Source: SZUA-287 sp036397975
GTDB taxonomy: Bacteria > Bacteroidota > Ignavibacteria > UBA10030 > UBA6906
Direction: 5' to 3'
NCBI GenBank assembly: GCA_036397975.1
Contig: DASWHW010000120.1
Coordinates: 1 to 38,368 of the forward strand
Length of the DNA stretch: 38,368 nt
How positions within the stretch are numbered: the stretch's first letter is position 1; the number at the start of each line of letters is the position of its first letter. The notes beneath the pieces were generated by a model. That model was not told the DNA's origin, ran no database searches, and saw only the letters and a list, made by a program, of their open reading frames with translations. The translations under genes were made by a program, and so were the position numbers. Of this stretch, positions 8,203 to 16,660 are shown in pieces.

Positions 8203-10212
8203 ATGAGCTCACCCTCAAAGGAAATCATACGGCGGGCATCGATGCTCCGCCAAGAAATTCTTGATCACGATTATCGCTATTATGTGAAGGCAGATCCGAC
8301 GGTCAGTGACGAGCAATACGACGTACTGTTGCGCGAGCTTCAGAGAATCGAGGATAAGTACCCTGACCTCCGCACGGAGGATTCTCCCACACAGCGGGTC
8401 GGAGGTGAACCAACGAAGGATTTCCCTTCGGTCACCCATCGTCCGGCGATGCTCAGCCTTACGAATTCCTATTCCGAAGGCGATGTCTGTGAATTCGATA
8501 AACGGATTCGAGGACTTCTTGGGGATGAAAAACCGGTCTACGTCGCGGAGTTGAAGATTGACGGGGTCGCGATCAGCTTGCACTATACGGAAGGCGTATT
8601 CCGACAGGGGGCAACACGCGGTGACGGAGCGCGGGGCGACGACATCACAGCAAATCTGAGGACTATTCGCTCGCTGCCCCTTCGGTTGAGGACAACTTCG
8701 AAAGAGTCTCCTACCATGCAGGTACGCGGCGAGGCCTTCATGCATAGAGATGATTTCGAGAAAATGAACAGTCAGCGCATTGCGGCAGGTGAAAAATCAT
8801 TTATTAATCCACGCAACTCGACCGCGGGAACATTGAAGATGCAGGATTCACGGATCGTGGCATCCCGCCCGATTCGTTTCTACGCCTATGCATTACATTC
8901 GGATACCTCATCCGAAGAAACTCATTACGACAATCTCACAGCGATGCGAGGCATGGGACTTCCGGTCAACGAACACACGAAGCGATGTGACACCATTCAG
9001 GAAGTGATCGAATACTGGAAACGATGGGAGGAACGGCGCGATACGCTTCCGTACGATATTGACGGCGTGGTCATCAAGGTGGATTCCCTGCGGCAGCAGA
9101 AACAACTTGGCTCAATCGCCAAGAGCCCTCGCTGGGCTATCGCCTTCAAGTTCAAATCCCGAAAAGCTGAAACTAGCCTGAAAGGAATCAGTTTCCAGGT
9201 CGGACGCACGGGAACCATCACGCCAGTCGCTGAGCTTGAACCGATTTTTGTCGGCGGCTCCACCGTCAGCAGGGCAACCCTTCATAATAGCGATTACATC
9301 GAGGAGCTTGATCTCCGGGTGGGGGATACAGTCGTCGTAGAAAAAGGAGGAGATGTCATCCCAAAGGTTTCTGCCGTCGTTCTCGCCAAGAGGCAAGCGC
9401 GGGCAAAAAAGTTCTCGATGCCGTCCCGCTGCCCCGAGTGCAAAACAGAACTTCACCGACCACCGGATGAGGCAAACTACTTTTGCGAGAACGCCCAATG
9501 CCCTGCGCAAGTGCGCGGTCGCATCGAGCACTGGGCTCATCGCGGAGCAATGGATATCGAAGGTCTTGGCGAGGCCGTCGTCGATCAACTCGTCGCGCTC
9601 AAGCTCGTCAACAACGTCGCCGACCTGTATTCACTTCATGACCATCGCGGACAATTAACGGAATTGGATCGATGGGGAGAAAAGAGCGTCGCCAATTTAC
9701 TTGAGGGAATCGAAAAGAGTAAAGAGCAGCCGTTTCACCGTACCTTGTTCGCGCTTGGCATTCGCCACGTTGGTGCGAGCGTTGCCAGGATCCTGGCTGA
9801 CCGTTATGATTCCGTTGAGATGCTGCAAAGAGCGTCGGAAGAAGATCTCCAGGAAATCTCAGGCGTCGGCCCGCGGATTGCCGAGTCCATTGTGCATTTT
9901 CTCCGGGATAAGCAGAACAGCGCAATGATCCGCCAACTGCGTAAGGCAGGCGTTGTGTTTGCCTCACAGGCAAAATCCGACGGAGGCCGTTTATCAGGCA
10001 AGCAATTCGTCCTGACGGGCACTCTCACTTCCTGTACGCGGGAGGAAGCAAAAGCATTGATCGAGGGGAACGGCGGCGTCGTTGCATCGACCGTGAGCAA
10101 AAAGATCCACTATGTTGTCGTGGGCAAAGACGCAGGGTCGAAATTACAAAAAGCCCGCTCCCTGGGAATCCCGACGTTATCGGAAAACGATTTCTTAACG
10201 ATGGTACGCTAA
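8203..10212 (+). CDS. ligA: NAD-dependent DNA ligase LigA
   Basis: The 669-residue protein has normal length and full domain order. It has an N-terminal NAD-binding domain with Y-Y-V-K-A-D-P-T-V-S-D-E-Q-Y-D and an adenylation domain with nucleophile K118 in the K-I-D-G motif. An OB fold follows, then a four-cysteine zinc finger (C410, C413, C428, C433), helix-hairpin-helix repeats around residues 440-580 and a C-terminal BRCT domain (about 590-669). It seals nicks during replication and repair using NAD as the AMP donor. No strong ribosome-binding site precedes the ATG, and the 10-base gap from the RodZ-like gene suggests translation follows from the upstream gene. Confidence 0.97.
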   Translation: MSSPSKEIIRRASMLRQEILDHDYRYYVKADPTVSDEQYDVLLRELQRIEDKYPDLRTEDSPTQRVGGEPTKDFPSVTHRPAMLSLTNSYSEGDVCEFDKRIRGLLGDEKPVYVAELKIDGVAISLHYTEGVFRQGATRGDGARGDDITANLRTIRSLPLRLRTTSKESPTMQVRGEAFMHRDDFEKMNSQRIAAGEKSFINPRNSTAGTLKMQDSRIVASRPIRFYAYALHSDTSSEETHYDNLTAMRGMGLPVNEHTKRCDTIQEVIEYWKRWEERRDTLPYDIDGVVIKVDSLRQQKQLGSIAKSPRWAIAFKFKSRKAETSLKGISFQVGRTGTITPVAELEPIFVGGSTVSRATLHNSDYIEELDLRVGDTVVVEKGGDVIPKVSAVVLAKRQARAKKFSMPSRCPECKTELHRPPDEANYFCENAQCPAQVRGRIEHWAHRGAMDIEGLGEAVVDQLVALKLVNNVADLYSLHDHRGQLTELDRWGEKSVANLLEGIEKSKEQPFHRTLFALGIRHVGASVARILADRYDSVEMLQRASEEDLQEISGVGPRIAESIVHFLRDKQNSAMIRQLRKAGVVFASQAKSDGGRLSGKQFVLTGTLTSCTREEAKALIEGNGGVVASTVSKKIHYVVVGKDAGSKLQKARSLGIPTLSENDFLTMVR

Positions 10213-10217
10213 ATAGT

Positions 10218-10757
10218 ATGTTTACTTCTCTTCGACATTTTGTGGGAGTGTACGCTGCCCGCATTCATTTCCGCAAATCCCGGGAAAGAGTTGTTTCCTT
10301 CACGGAAAGTATTTCGAACGCCCGGCAGGTCTTGTTGCTGATTCCGTTTGGCGACCCCCACCAGGAAGGAATCAAAGTGATTGTTGATGCATTGAAGAAG
10401 AACGTCCGCGACAATCAAATCACTGTGGTCTCAAGCCATCATGCAACGCTTGCCATTCGCGAGCTTCCACATTGTGAGTTCATTCACATACTTCCGACCG
10501 AGATCAACGGAATTCTTGTTCCTCGTTTGGAGGTACTCGAACGAATTCGGAAAAAACAATACGATGTGGCAATTGACCTTGGCCTTGACTTCGTGCTCCC
10601 CTCGGGGTATATTGTGAAGGAAAGTCGCGCCCGCGTTCGCATCGGATTTGTTCGAAACCATGCGGAAAAGTTCTACAATCTCTTAATACAAGCGGGTGCC
10701 GGGAACAGTTCAAAATCTCACTATGAGCAGATGGCAGCTTGCCTGCAGATGTTCTAA
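10218..10757 (+). CDS. GT9/heptosyltransferase-like single-domain protein
   Basis: This 179-residue protein resembles the N-terminal Rossmann half of family 9 glycosyltransferases. It has a strand V-L-L-L-I-P-F-G-D near 38-46, a long helix, I-T-V-V-S-S, then Y-D-V-A-I-D-L-G-L-D (about 114-123) and R-A-R-V-R-I-G-F (about 135-142). It ends shortly after a segment like the inter-domain linker of these enzymes (H-Y-E-Q-M-A-A-C-L). The second domain, which binds ADP-heptose in full-length enzymes, is missing, so catalysis as a normal heptosyltransferase is doubtful. It could be a divergent, possibly non-enzymatic relative; similar short proteins occur in FCB genomes. It begins five bases after ligA. 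Confidence 0.6.
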   Translation: MFTSLRHFVGVYAARIHFRKSRERVVSFTESISNARQVLLLIPFGDPHQEGIKVIVDALKKNVRDNQITVVSSHHATLAIRELPHCEFIHILPTEINGILVPRLEVLERIRKKQYDVAIDLGLDFVLPSGYIVKESRARVRIGFVRNHAEKFYNLLIQAGAGNSSKSHYEQMAACLQMF

Positions 10758-10804
10758 CTGTGTCCTCTTCACCGTTCGTACGGGCACAGGGAAGGAGCGG
10801 TGTC

Positions 10805-11128
10805 ATGAATTTTGAAGTCCAAAAAAACGGCAATGCAACCATCTTCCGGTTGAAAGAACGCAAGTTGGATTCATCCGTCTCTCCTCTTGTGAAGGGAGAG
10901 TTCCTCATCCTTTGCAAACCGAAAGTGGAACATCTCGTTATTGACCTTACCGATGTGGAGTTTTGCGATAGCAGTGGACTCAGCGCCTTGCTGATTGCGG
11001 ACAGGAAAATGAAAGAACACGGCGGAAAAGTCACTCTTTCCAACGTTCATCGAAAAGTGTTGAACCTCCTTAAAATCTCGATGCTCGATCGTATCTTTAC
11101 GATCGAAGAGGCCGCACACGCGAAGTAG
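10805..11128 (+). CDS. STAS-domain protein (anti-sigma-factor antagonist type)
   Basis: The 107-residue protein is a single STAS domain with the signature V-E-F-C-D-S-S-G-L-S-A-L-L; the serine pair at 56-57 includes the residue phosphorylated by anti-sigma kinases in SpoIIAA-like proteins. Members switch a serine-kinase partner (RsbW/SpoIIAB type) and so control a sigma factor or another target. ATG 10805 is chosen because AAGGAG (10792-10797) lies seven bases upstream; an earlier in-frame ATG at 10739 would overlap the preceding gene. No partner kinase or phosphatase is encoded nearby, so its partner must be elsewhere in the genome. It sits 28 bases before the symporter pair. Confidence 0.88.
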   Translation: MNFEVQKNGNATIFRLKERKLDSSVSPLVKGEFLILCKPKVEHLVIDLTDVEFCDSSGLSALLIADRKMKEHGGKVTLSNVHRKVLNLLKISMLDRIFTIEEAAHAK

Positions 11129-11156
11129 CTGCACAACCCACTTTCCCATGGTCTGA

Positions 11157-12641
11157 ATGGGCTTTTCCACCCTCGACTACGTTATCGTCGTATTGTATCT
11201 TGTAGCGATGGCCGGCATCGGGCTCTTTGCAGGTGGTCGCCAGGCATCAAGCCGCGATTATTTCCTCGGAAAGAAAGATATCCCCTGGTGGGCAGCCTGC
11301 CTCGCAATCGTCGCTACCGAAACAAGCACCCTCACCTTCATTAGCATTCCCGGCCTCGCGTATGCTACAAACCTCAATTTTTTACAAGTAACAATCGGCT
11401 ATCTCCTTGGCAGAATTGCAGTAAGTTTTATTCTCCTGCCGGCCTACGCCCGTGGTGATTTAACAACGGCGTACCAGTTTCTCGGCGGGCGGTTCGGCGG
11501 CCCGATGCGCAGCGTTACCAGCATTACCTTCATGTTCACGCGCGTTCTTGCGGATGGCGTTCGGTTGTTTGCAACAGCGATTCCTCTCACAATTCTCCTC
11601 AAAGGGTGGAACACCTTTACGGACGTTCCTGATCAGCAAGTTTACATCGTGGCGATTCTCGTTCTTGCCGGCATCACATTATCGTACACATTTTTTGGCG
11701 GGGTGCGGGCAGTCATTTGGACAGATGTAGTTCAGATGATCATATACCTCGGCGGTGCAATCGGCGCTGTTATCGTCATCGCGTCGTCTCTCGACTGGTC
11801 ATTTGGAATAACTCCGCTCGACAAACTCTCAGTGCTAAACACAGGCTTTTCGCTCGGCTTGAAGGAATTTCTCTCGACTCCTTATACCCTTCCCGCCAGT
11901 CTTCTCGGAGGAGCTGTTCTCTCGATGGCCTCGCATGGCACCGACCAGATAATCGTTCAGCGATTGTTTACCGTCCGTACGCTCGCCGGTAGCCAGAAGG
12001 CACTGATCGGAAGCGGTGTCTTGGTGATCCTGCAATTTCTAATTTTTCTCCTTATCGGCGCACTTCTCTTCGCGTTCTATCACGGCCAATCGTTGAGCGA
12101 GCTGGGATTGACAAAGACCGACGAAATCTTTCCGATGTTTATTATTCAAAGTATGCCATCGGGACTTTCGGGAATTATCATCGCCGGACTCCTCGCCGCC
12201 GCAATGTCGACACTCTCCGGCTCTGTCAATTCCCTTGCAGCCACAAGCATGAACGATATTTACATCCCCCTGCAGAGAGAGCAATTAGAGGAAAAGAAAG
12301 AACTATTGATCTCCCGAATGTTGACACTCTTTTGGTGTGTCGTTCTCGTTGCGCTTGCCATATTTTTCATCACGAATACCTCCACCGCGCTCGTGGAACT
12401 CGCTCTTGGGATTGCCTCGGTCACATACGGAGGATTGTTGGGATCATTTCTCCTTGGCGTCCTTTCTCCGCGAATCCGACAGGGAGACGCAATGATCGGC
12501 TTCGCGAGCGGCATTGCGATCATGATCGTTGTGGTTACGACAACAGCAATCGCCTGGACATGGTACACCATCATTGGCACATCAACGACACTGATCGTTG
12601 GTCATCTCTCATACTTTCTCACTGCACGAAAGAATACATGA
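11157..12641 (+). CDS. Sodium:solute symporter family protein (first of pair)
   Basis: The 494-residue integral membrane protein has about 13 helices. Family features include D-Y-V-I-V-V-L-Y-L at the start, Y-F-L-G-K-K-D-I-P-W-W with A-T-E-T-S-T-L-T-F-I (the broken first core helix), and G-L-L-A-A-A-M-S-T-L-S-G-S-V-N-S-L near residues 345-360, where serines/threonines of the Na2 sodium site are expected. The substrate (sugar, amino acid, carboxylate and so on) cannot be read from sequence. The stop overlaps the start of a second symporter in ATGA, so the pair is translationally coupled. Confidence 0.92.
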   Translation: MGFSTLDYVIVVLYLVAMAGIGLFAGGRQASSRDYFLGKKDIPWWAACLAIVATETSTLTFISIPGLAYATNLNFLQVTIGYLLGRIAVSFILLPAYARGDLTTAYQFLGGRFGGPMRSVTSITFMFTRVLADGVRLFATAIPLTILLKGWNTFTDVPDQQVYIVAILVLAGITLSYTFFGGVRAVIWTDVVQMIIYLGGAIGAVIVIASSLDWSFGITPLDKLSVLNTGFSLGLKEFLSTPYTLPASLLGGAVLSMASHGTDQIIVQRLFTVRTLAGSQKALIGSGVLVILQFLIFLLIGALLFAFYHGQSLSELGLTKTDEIFPMFIIQSMPSGLSGIIIAGLLAAAMSTLSGSVNSLAATSMNDIYIPLQREQLEEKKELLISRMLTLFWCVVLVALAIFFITNTSTALVELALGIASVTYGGLLGSFLLGVLSPRIRQGDAMIGFASGIAIMIVVVTTTAIAWTWYTIIGTSTTLIVGHLSYFLTARKNT

Positions 12642-14443
12642 TACCGAGTGTATTGACAACCGTTGACTGGCTCGTGATTGGTGGATATTTCGTCATCAGT
12701 CTTGCCATAGGGCTTTTCTATGCCAGACGCGCAGGCAAAAACACTTCAGAGTTCTTTCTTGCCGGTCGCAATCTTCCGTGGTGGCTCGCCGGCACTTCCA
12801 TGGTTGCGACGACCTTTGCCGCCGACACGCCTCTCGCGGTGACAGAGCTTGTCGCAAAGAACGGCATTGCCGGAAACTGGCTCTGGTGGAATTTCATGTT
12901 TGGCGGGACGCTCACGGTATTTTTCTTCGCTCGATTATGGAGACGCGCAGGAATTCAAACGGATGTTGAATTTGTGGAGCTTCGCTACTCCGGAAAGGCG
13001 GCCGCTTTCCTTCGAGGCTTTCGTGCACTTTACCTGGGGGTCTTTATCAACTGCGTCATTATGGGATGGGTCAATCTTGCAATGGCGACTATTCTGGAAG
13101 GGATGTTCGGCATACCGAAGAACGAGGTGTTGGTTTACGTTGGATGTGCATTGATTCTCACTGCTCTTTACTCAGCCCTCTCAGGTCTATGGGGTGTTGC
13201 AGTGACGGACGCTTTCCAGTTCGTTCTTGCCATGGCTGGGACAATCATCCTGGCGATCATTGTCCTGAATTTACCACAGGTGGGTGGTATTGCTGGACTT
13301 CAAGAAAAACTTCCCTCATGGGTATTCCAATTCTCCCCCACGATTGGAGAATCGTCCACTTCGGTAGGGGGAGCATTCGCTCTTTCCTTTGCAGCGTTTC
13401 TTGCCTTCGTCGGAGTCCAATGGTGGTCGTCATGGTATCCCGGGGCAGAACCGGGTGGTGGCGGGTATGTCGCTCAACGAATGATGTCTGCAAAAGACGA
13501 GAAGCACTCTCTCCTTGCGACCTTGTGGTTTACGGTTGCGCATTATTGTATTCGCCCCTGGCCGTGGATTCTTGTTGGCCTTGCTTCCCTCATACTCTAT
13601 CCTGAGCTTGCGCCCGAAGCAAAGCGACTTGGCTATGTTTATGCCATGCGTGACTTTCTTCCTGCCGGGATCAAAGGAATGCTCATCGCATCGTTCTTTG
13701 CCGCGTACATGTCCACGGTCGCCACCCAGTTGAATTGGGGGACATCCTATGTGATCAATGATTTCTACAAGAGGTTTATCAGTCCTTCTAAAGACTTTGT
13801 CAGTGAAGGAACCGCAGAAAAAAATTATGTATTCATGAGTCGCATCGTTACGCTCTTCATGATGATCCTTTCCTTGGTCGTTACCTCCCTCCTCGATACT
13901 ATTGCCGGTGCGTGGACTTTTCTCATCGAGGCTGGCGCCGGCATCGGACTTGTCTTGATTCTCCGCTGGTTTTGGTGGCGAGTCAACGCATGGAGCGAGA
14001 TCAGTGCGATGGCGATTCCCCTTATCCTCTACGGTCTCATCAGCATGGGCAATAAGGCGGGATTCGTGCATATTGACTTTCCCGTTACGCTGTATCTCAT
14101 TGTCTCAATGACGACGTTGGGATGGCTCGTCGTTACCTTCCTTACAAAGCCAACACACGTAGAAACGCTTGAGCGGTTCTATGCACGCGTCCATCCAGGG
14201 GGAGCCGGCTGGCGCAAGATTGCAGAACGCATGCCCAACGTACAGGGTGACACTGGATACGGAAGACTAATGCTCGATTGGCTTGCGGGTGTTGTCTTGG
14301 TGTTCTGTGTGTTGTTTGGAACCGGGAAATTGTTGTTTGGAGACGTTGTGAACGCAATCATTCTCTTGGGAACCGCGGCTGCTGCTGCTGGACTTCTTAT
14401 CTACGACCTTACTCGTCGTGGATTCTCTTCGGTTGTAAAATAG
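12638..14443 (+). CDS. Sodium:solute symporter family protein (second of pair, long form)
   Basis: The 601-residue membrane protein of the same superfamily starts at ATG 12638, inside the ATGA overlap with the first symporter; a longer reading from 12332 would run inside the upstream gene. It has D-W-L-V-I-G-G-Y-F, F-F-L-A-G-R-N-L-P-W-W and a broken helix A-T-T-F-A-A-D-T-P. A second core segment F-F-A-A-Y-M-S-T-V-A-T-Q-L-N-W-G-T-S-Y-V-I-N-D-F-Y lies near 354-378. About 100 extra residues at the C-terminus contain two further helices, so it resembles the longer SGLT-like branch. It is quite diverged from its neighbour, so the pair is not a recent duplication. Its stop is only 8 bases from the convergent pyruvate kinase gene. 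Confidence 0.92.
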   Translation: MIPSVLTTVDWLVIGGYFVISLAIGLFYARRAGKNTSEFFLAGRNLPWWLAGTSMVATTFAADTPLAVTELVAKNGIAGNWLWWNFMFGGTLTVFFFARLWRRAGIQTDVEFVELRYSGKAAAFLRGFRALYLGVFINCVIMGWVNLAMATILEGMFGIPKNEVLVYVGCALILTALYSALSGLWGVAVTDAFQFVLAMAGTIILAIIVLNLPQVGGIAGLQEKLPSWVFQFSPTIGESSTSVGGAFALSFAAFLAFVGVQWWSSWYPGAEPGGGGYVAQRMMSAKDEKHSLLATLWFTVAHYCIRPWPWILVGLASLILYPELAPEAKRLGYVYAMRDFLPAGIKGMLIASFFAAYMSTVATQLNWGTSYVINDFYKRFISPSKDFVSEGTAEKNYVFMSRIVTLFMMILSLVVTSLLDTIAGAWTFLIEAGAGIGLVLILRWFWWRVNAWSEISAMAIPLILYGLISMGNKAGFVHIDFPVTLYLIVSMTTLGWLVVTFLTKPTHVETLERFYARVHPGGAGWRKIAERMPNVQGDTGYGRLMLDWLAGVVLVFCVLFGTGKLLFGDVVNAIILLGTAAAAAGLLIYDLTRRGFSSVVK

Positions 14444-14451
14444 ATCGTAAC

Positions 14452-15888
14452 CTATTCCACCTTTTCTACTTTGATGAAGTTGGTGGACCCACCGGCAAAG
14501 AATGGCTGCCCTGCAAGAAGAACGATGTAGTCACCGCTTGACACTATGCCGGATCGCAGTAACTGTTCCTGAATCCTCTTGAGCGCGACGTCCGAGTCAT
14601 CATTCAAACTTTCTATCACCATTCCTTGGACACCCCAAATCAGGTTTAGTCTTCGCCGGATTTTCATCCGATCCGTGATGGCGATAATCTGTGGTTCCGG
14701 TCTGTATCGTGATAACACCCTTGCGGTTGCACCCGAATGTGTTACACACACAATGGCTGCGGCACTCATCTGCTCCGCGAGAACGCAGGCAGCACGTCCG
14801 AGGGCATCGAGCCTGCTTGTCACTCCCGATGATTGTAGCGCATAGAGTAATCGCGGGCCGATGTGCTCGCTCTCTACCTTCATAATAATCCGACTCATGA
14901 TATGGACTGCCTCGAGCGGATATTTTCCCACGGACGTCTCCCCACTCAGCATGACTGCGTCGCCGCCGTCAATCACTGCGTTCGCAACGTCGCTGGCTTC
15001 CGCTCGTGTAGGGGTTGGGCTGTTAATCATCGACTCGAGCATTTGCGTTGCGATGATAACCGGTTTCCCAACCTCGTTGCATTTCTTGATGATCATTTTC
15101 TGGAGAATAGGAACGTCCTCAGGAGCTAACTCCACCCCCAAGTCTCCCCGAGCGATCATGATACCGTCTGCTTCGGAGATGATCGAATCGATATTTGCGA
15201 TCGCCTGGGGTTTTTCGATTTTTGCGATGATTGGAAGAAATCGTCCTTTGGGAATTCTGGAGATAACTTCCTGACGGAGTGCCCGGAGATCCTCTGCGGT
15301 GCGAACAAAGGAGAGAGCAACATAATCCACTTCGTGTTTGATGCCGAACTCGAGGTCATGAAGGTCTTTCGGTGTGAATGATGGCGCACTGACCGCAACT
15401 CCCGGCAGATTGATACCTTTGTTGGATGAAAGAATCCCACCGATGATTACTTCGCAGACCACTGTCGACGTCTTGACTTCAAGCACGCGCAGCCTCATTT
15501 TTCCGTCGTCCAATAAAATTCGATCGCCGGCATGAACATCCCTCGTGAGATTCCCGTAGGTGGTCGAAACACGCGTCTTATCCCCCGCGACCGTTTCGGT
15601 GGTTATCGAAAACGTATCCCCTGTGTGCAACTCAATAAAGGGTTCTTTGATTTCGCCGATTCGAATCTTCGGCCCCTGAAGATCCTGCAGTATCGTCAAG
15701 GTCGTGTTGCTCCGTCGAGCGGCTTCGTTGACGTTATCGATCGTCTTCAGATGATCATCATATGACCCATGCGAGAAGTTCAAGCGGACGACATCCATCC
15801 CCGCCTCAATTAACTTAAGAAGCATCTCCACGCTGTTGGTCGAGGGGCCAAGCGTACAGATGATTTTCGTTTTTTCACGAGGAAACAT
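14452..15888 (-). CDS. pyk: Pyruvate kinase
   Basis: The 478-residue protein starts with R-E-K-T-K-I-I-C-T-L-G-P-S and carries G-M-D-V-V-R-L-N-F-S-H-G and the active-site signature I-A-K-I-E-K-P-Q-A-I, then E-A-D-G-I-M-I-A-R-G-D-L-G-V-E. The C-terminal allosteric domain is complete. It converts phosphoenolpyruvate and ADP to pyruvate and ATP in glycolysis. ATG at 15888 is preferred: a purine-rich AGGA lies about eight bases before it, while a second ATG six bases upstream (15894) would be too close to that site. It follows the sirtuin gene by 10 bases and is the last gene of an acylase-sirtuin-kinase unit. Confidence 0.96.
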   Translation of the reverse strand: MFPREKTKIICTLGPSTNSVEMLLKLIEAGMDVVRLNFSHGSYDDHLKTIDNVNEAARRSNTTLTILQDLQGPKIRIGEIKEPFIELHTGDTFSITTETVAGDKTRVSTTYGNLTRDVHAGDRILLDDGKMRLRVLEVKTSTVVCEVIIGGILSSNKGINLPGVAVSAPSFTPKDLHDLEFGIKHEVDYVALSFVRTAEDLRALRQEVISRIPKGRFLPIIAKIEKPQAIANIDSIISEADGIMIARGDLGVELAPEDVPILQKMIIKKCNEVGKPVIIATQMLESMINSPTPTRAEASDVANAVIDGGDAVMLSGETSVGKYPLEAVHIMSRIIMKVESEHIGPRLLYALQSSGVTSRLDALGRAACVLAEQMSAAAIVCVTHSGATARVLSRYRPEPQIIAITDRMKIRRRLNLIWGVQGMVIESLNDDSDVALKRIQEQLLRSGIVSSGDYIVLLAGQPFFAGGSTNFIKVEKVE

Positions 15889-15898
15889 GAACATTGTC

Positions 15899-16660
15899 CT
15901 ATCTGTTATGAAGGGAAAACACTTCGTCCACCATGAGAGGCAAGACCGTTCCTGCTGGACCGTTGAGAAACTCATCGGCGAATTCTGTGAGAGGGGTTGG
16001 TTCGGGATTCACTTCCACCAAAAAAGCTCCGTGCTTCTTCGCCAAATGGGGTAACGACGCTGCCGGGAATACCACACCCGACGTTCCGATGGACAGAACA
16101 ACATCGGCTGATTCCATCGAAGCAACCGCACCATTCCATTCATCCTCCGGGAGGATTTCGCCGAACCAGACAACGTCCGGTCGTATCAATCCCGAGCAGA
16201 CTTTCCCATTGCGCTCGACCTGACAATGAGGAATGCCGTCAATCAAATGGCTTTCAACGTCCGTCAATGGTGTTCCGCATGTCATGCAATAGTTTCTCTC
16301 GATGTTTCCGTGGAGTTCGAACACGCGCGTGCTACCCGCTCTTTGGTGAAGGTTATCGATATTCTGTGTGACAACAGTGACGAATGGGACAGACTGTTCC
16401 AATGCCGCCAGGGCACGATGGCCGCCATTCGGCTGAACTGACCTGATCACTTTTCTTCTTTCGTTGTACCAATGCCACACAAGTTCAGGATTTCGCATAA
16501 ACCCATTGACGCTCGCCAGTTCCTCAGGCTTGAACTTCTTCCAGATCCCATCGTTGCTTCGAAATGTGGGGACCCCGCTCTCCGCCGAGATGCCAGCTCC
16601 AGTGAATGCCACCACGCACTCTGCTCCCGCAAGGCGCTTTCGCAATCTCTCCGAGATCAT
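15899..16660 (-). CDS. cobB: NAD-dependent protein deacylase, CobB/SIRT5-like sirtuin
   Basis: The 253-residue sirtuin has G-A-G-I-S-A-E-S-G-V-P (21-31), T-Q-N-I-D-N-L-H-Q-R-A-G, catalytic H117 in E-L-H-G-N, and four zinc cysteines C125, C128, C146 and C155. Y65 and R68 form the Y-x-x-R motif of SIRT5/CobB-type enzymes, which remove succinyl and malonyl as well as acetyl groups from lysine. Start ATG at 16660 overlaps the acylase stop in ATGA; an open frame continues upstream but inside the acylase gene. Translational coupling to the acylase and the 10-base gap to pyk suggest one operon; glycolytic enzymes are known sirtuin targets, but a direct link here is inference. Confidence 0.94.
   Translation of the reverse strand: MISERLRKRLAGAECVVAFTGAGISAESGVPTFRSNDGIWKKFKPEELASVNGFMRNPELVWHWYNERRKVIRSVQPNGGHRALAALEQSVPFVTVVTQNIDNLHQRAGSTRVFELHGNIERNYCMTCGTPLTDVESHLIDGIPHCQVERNGKVCSGLIRPDVVWFGEILPEDEWNGAVASMESADVVLSIGTSGVVFPAASLPHLAKKHGAFLVEVNPEPTPLTEFADEFLNGPAGTVLPLMVDEVFSLHNR

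Noticed and set aside
13430..14071. Minus-strand open frame of 213 codons inside the second symporter
   Set aside because: It is a shadow of the symporter; the composition is charged and unstructured with no recognisable motif.
14444..14451. Possible bidirectional terminator between the convergent symporter and pyruvate kinase genes
   Set aside because: The gap is only 8 bases and no hairpin with a uridine run is visible in or next to it.
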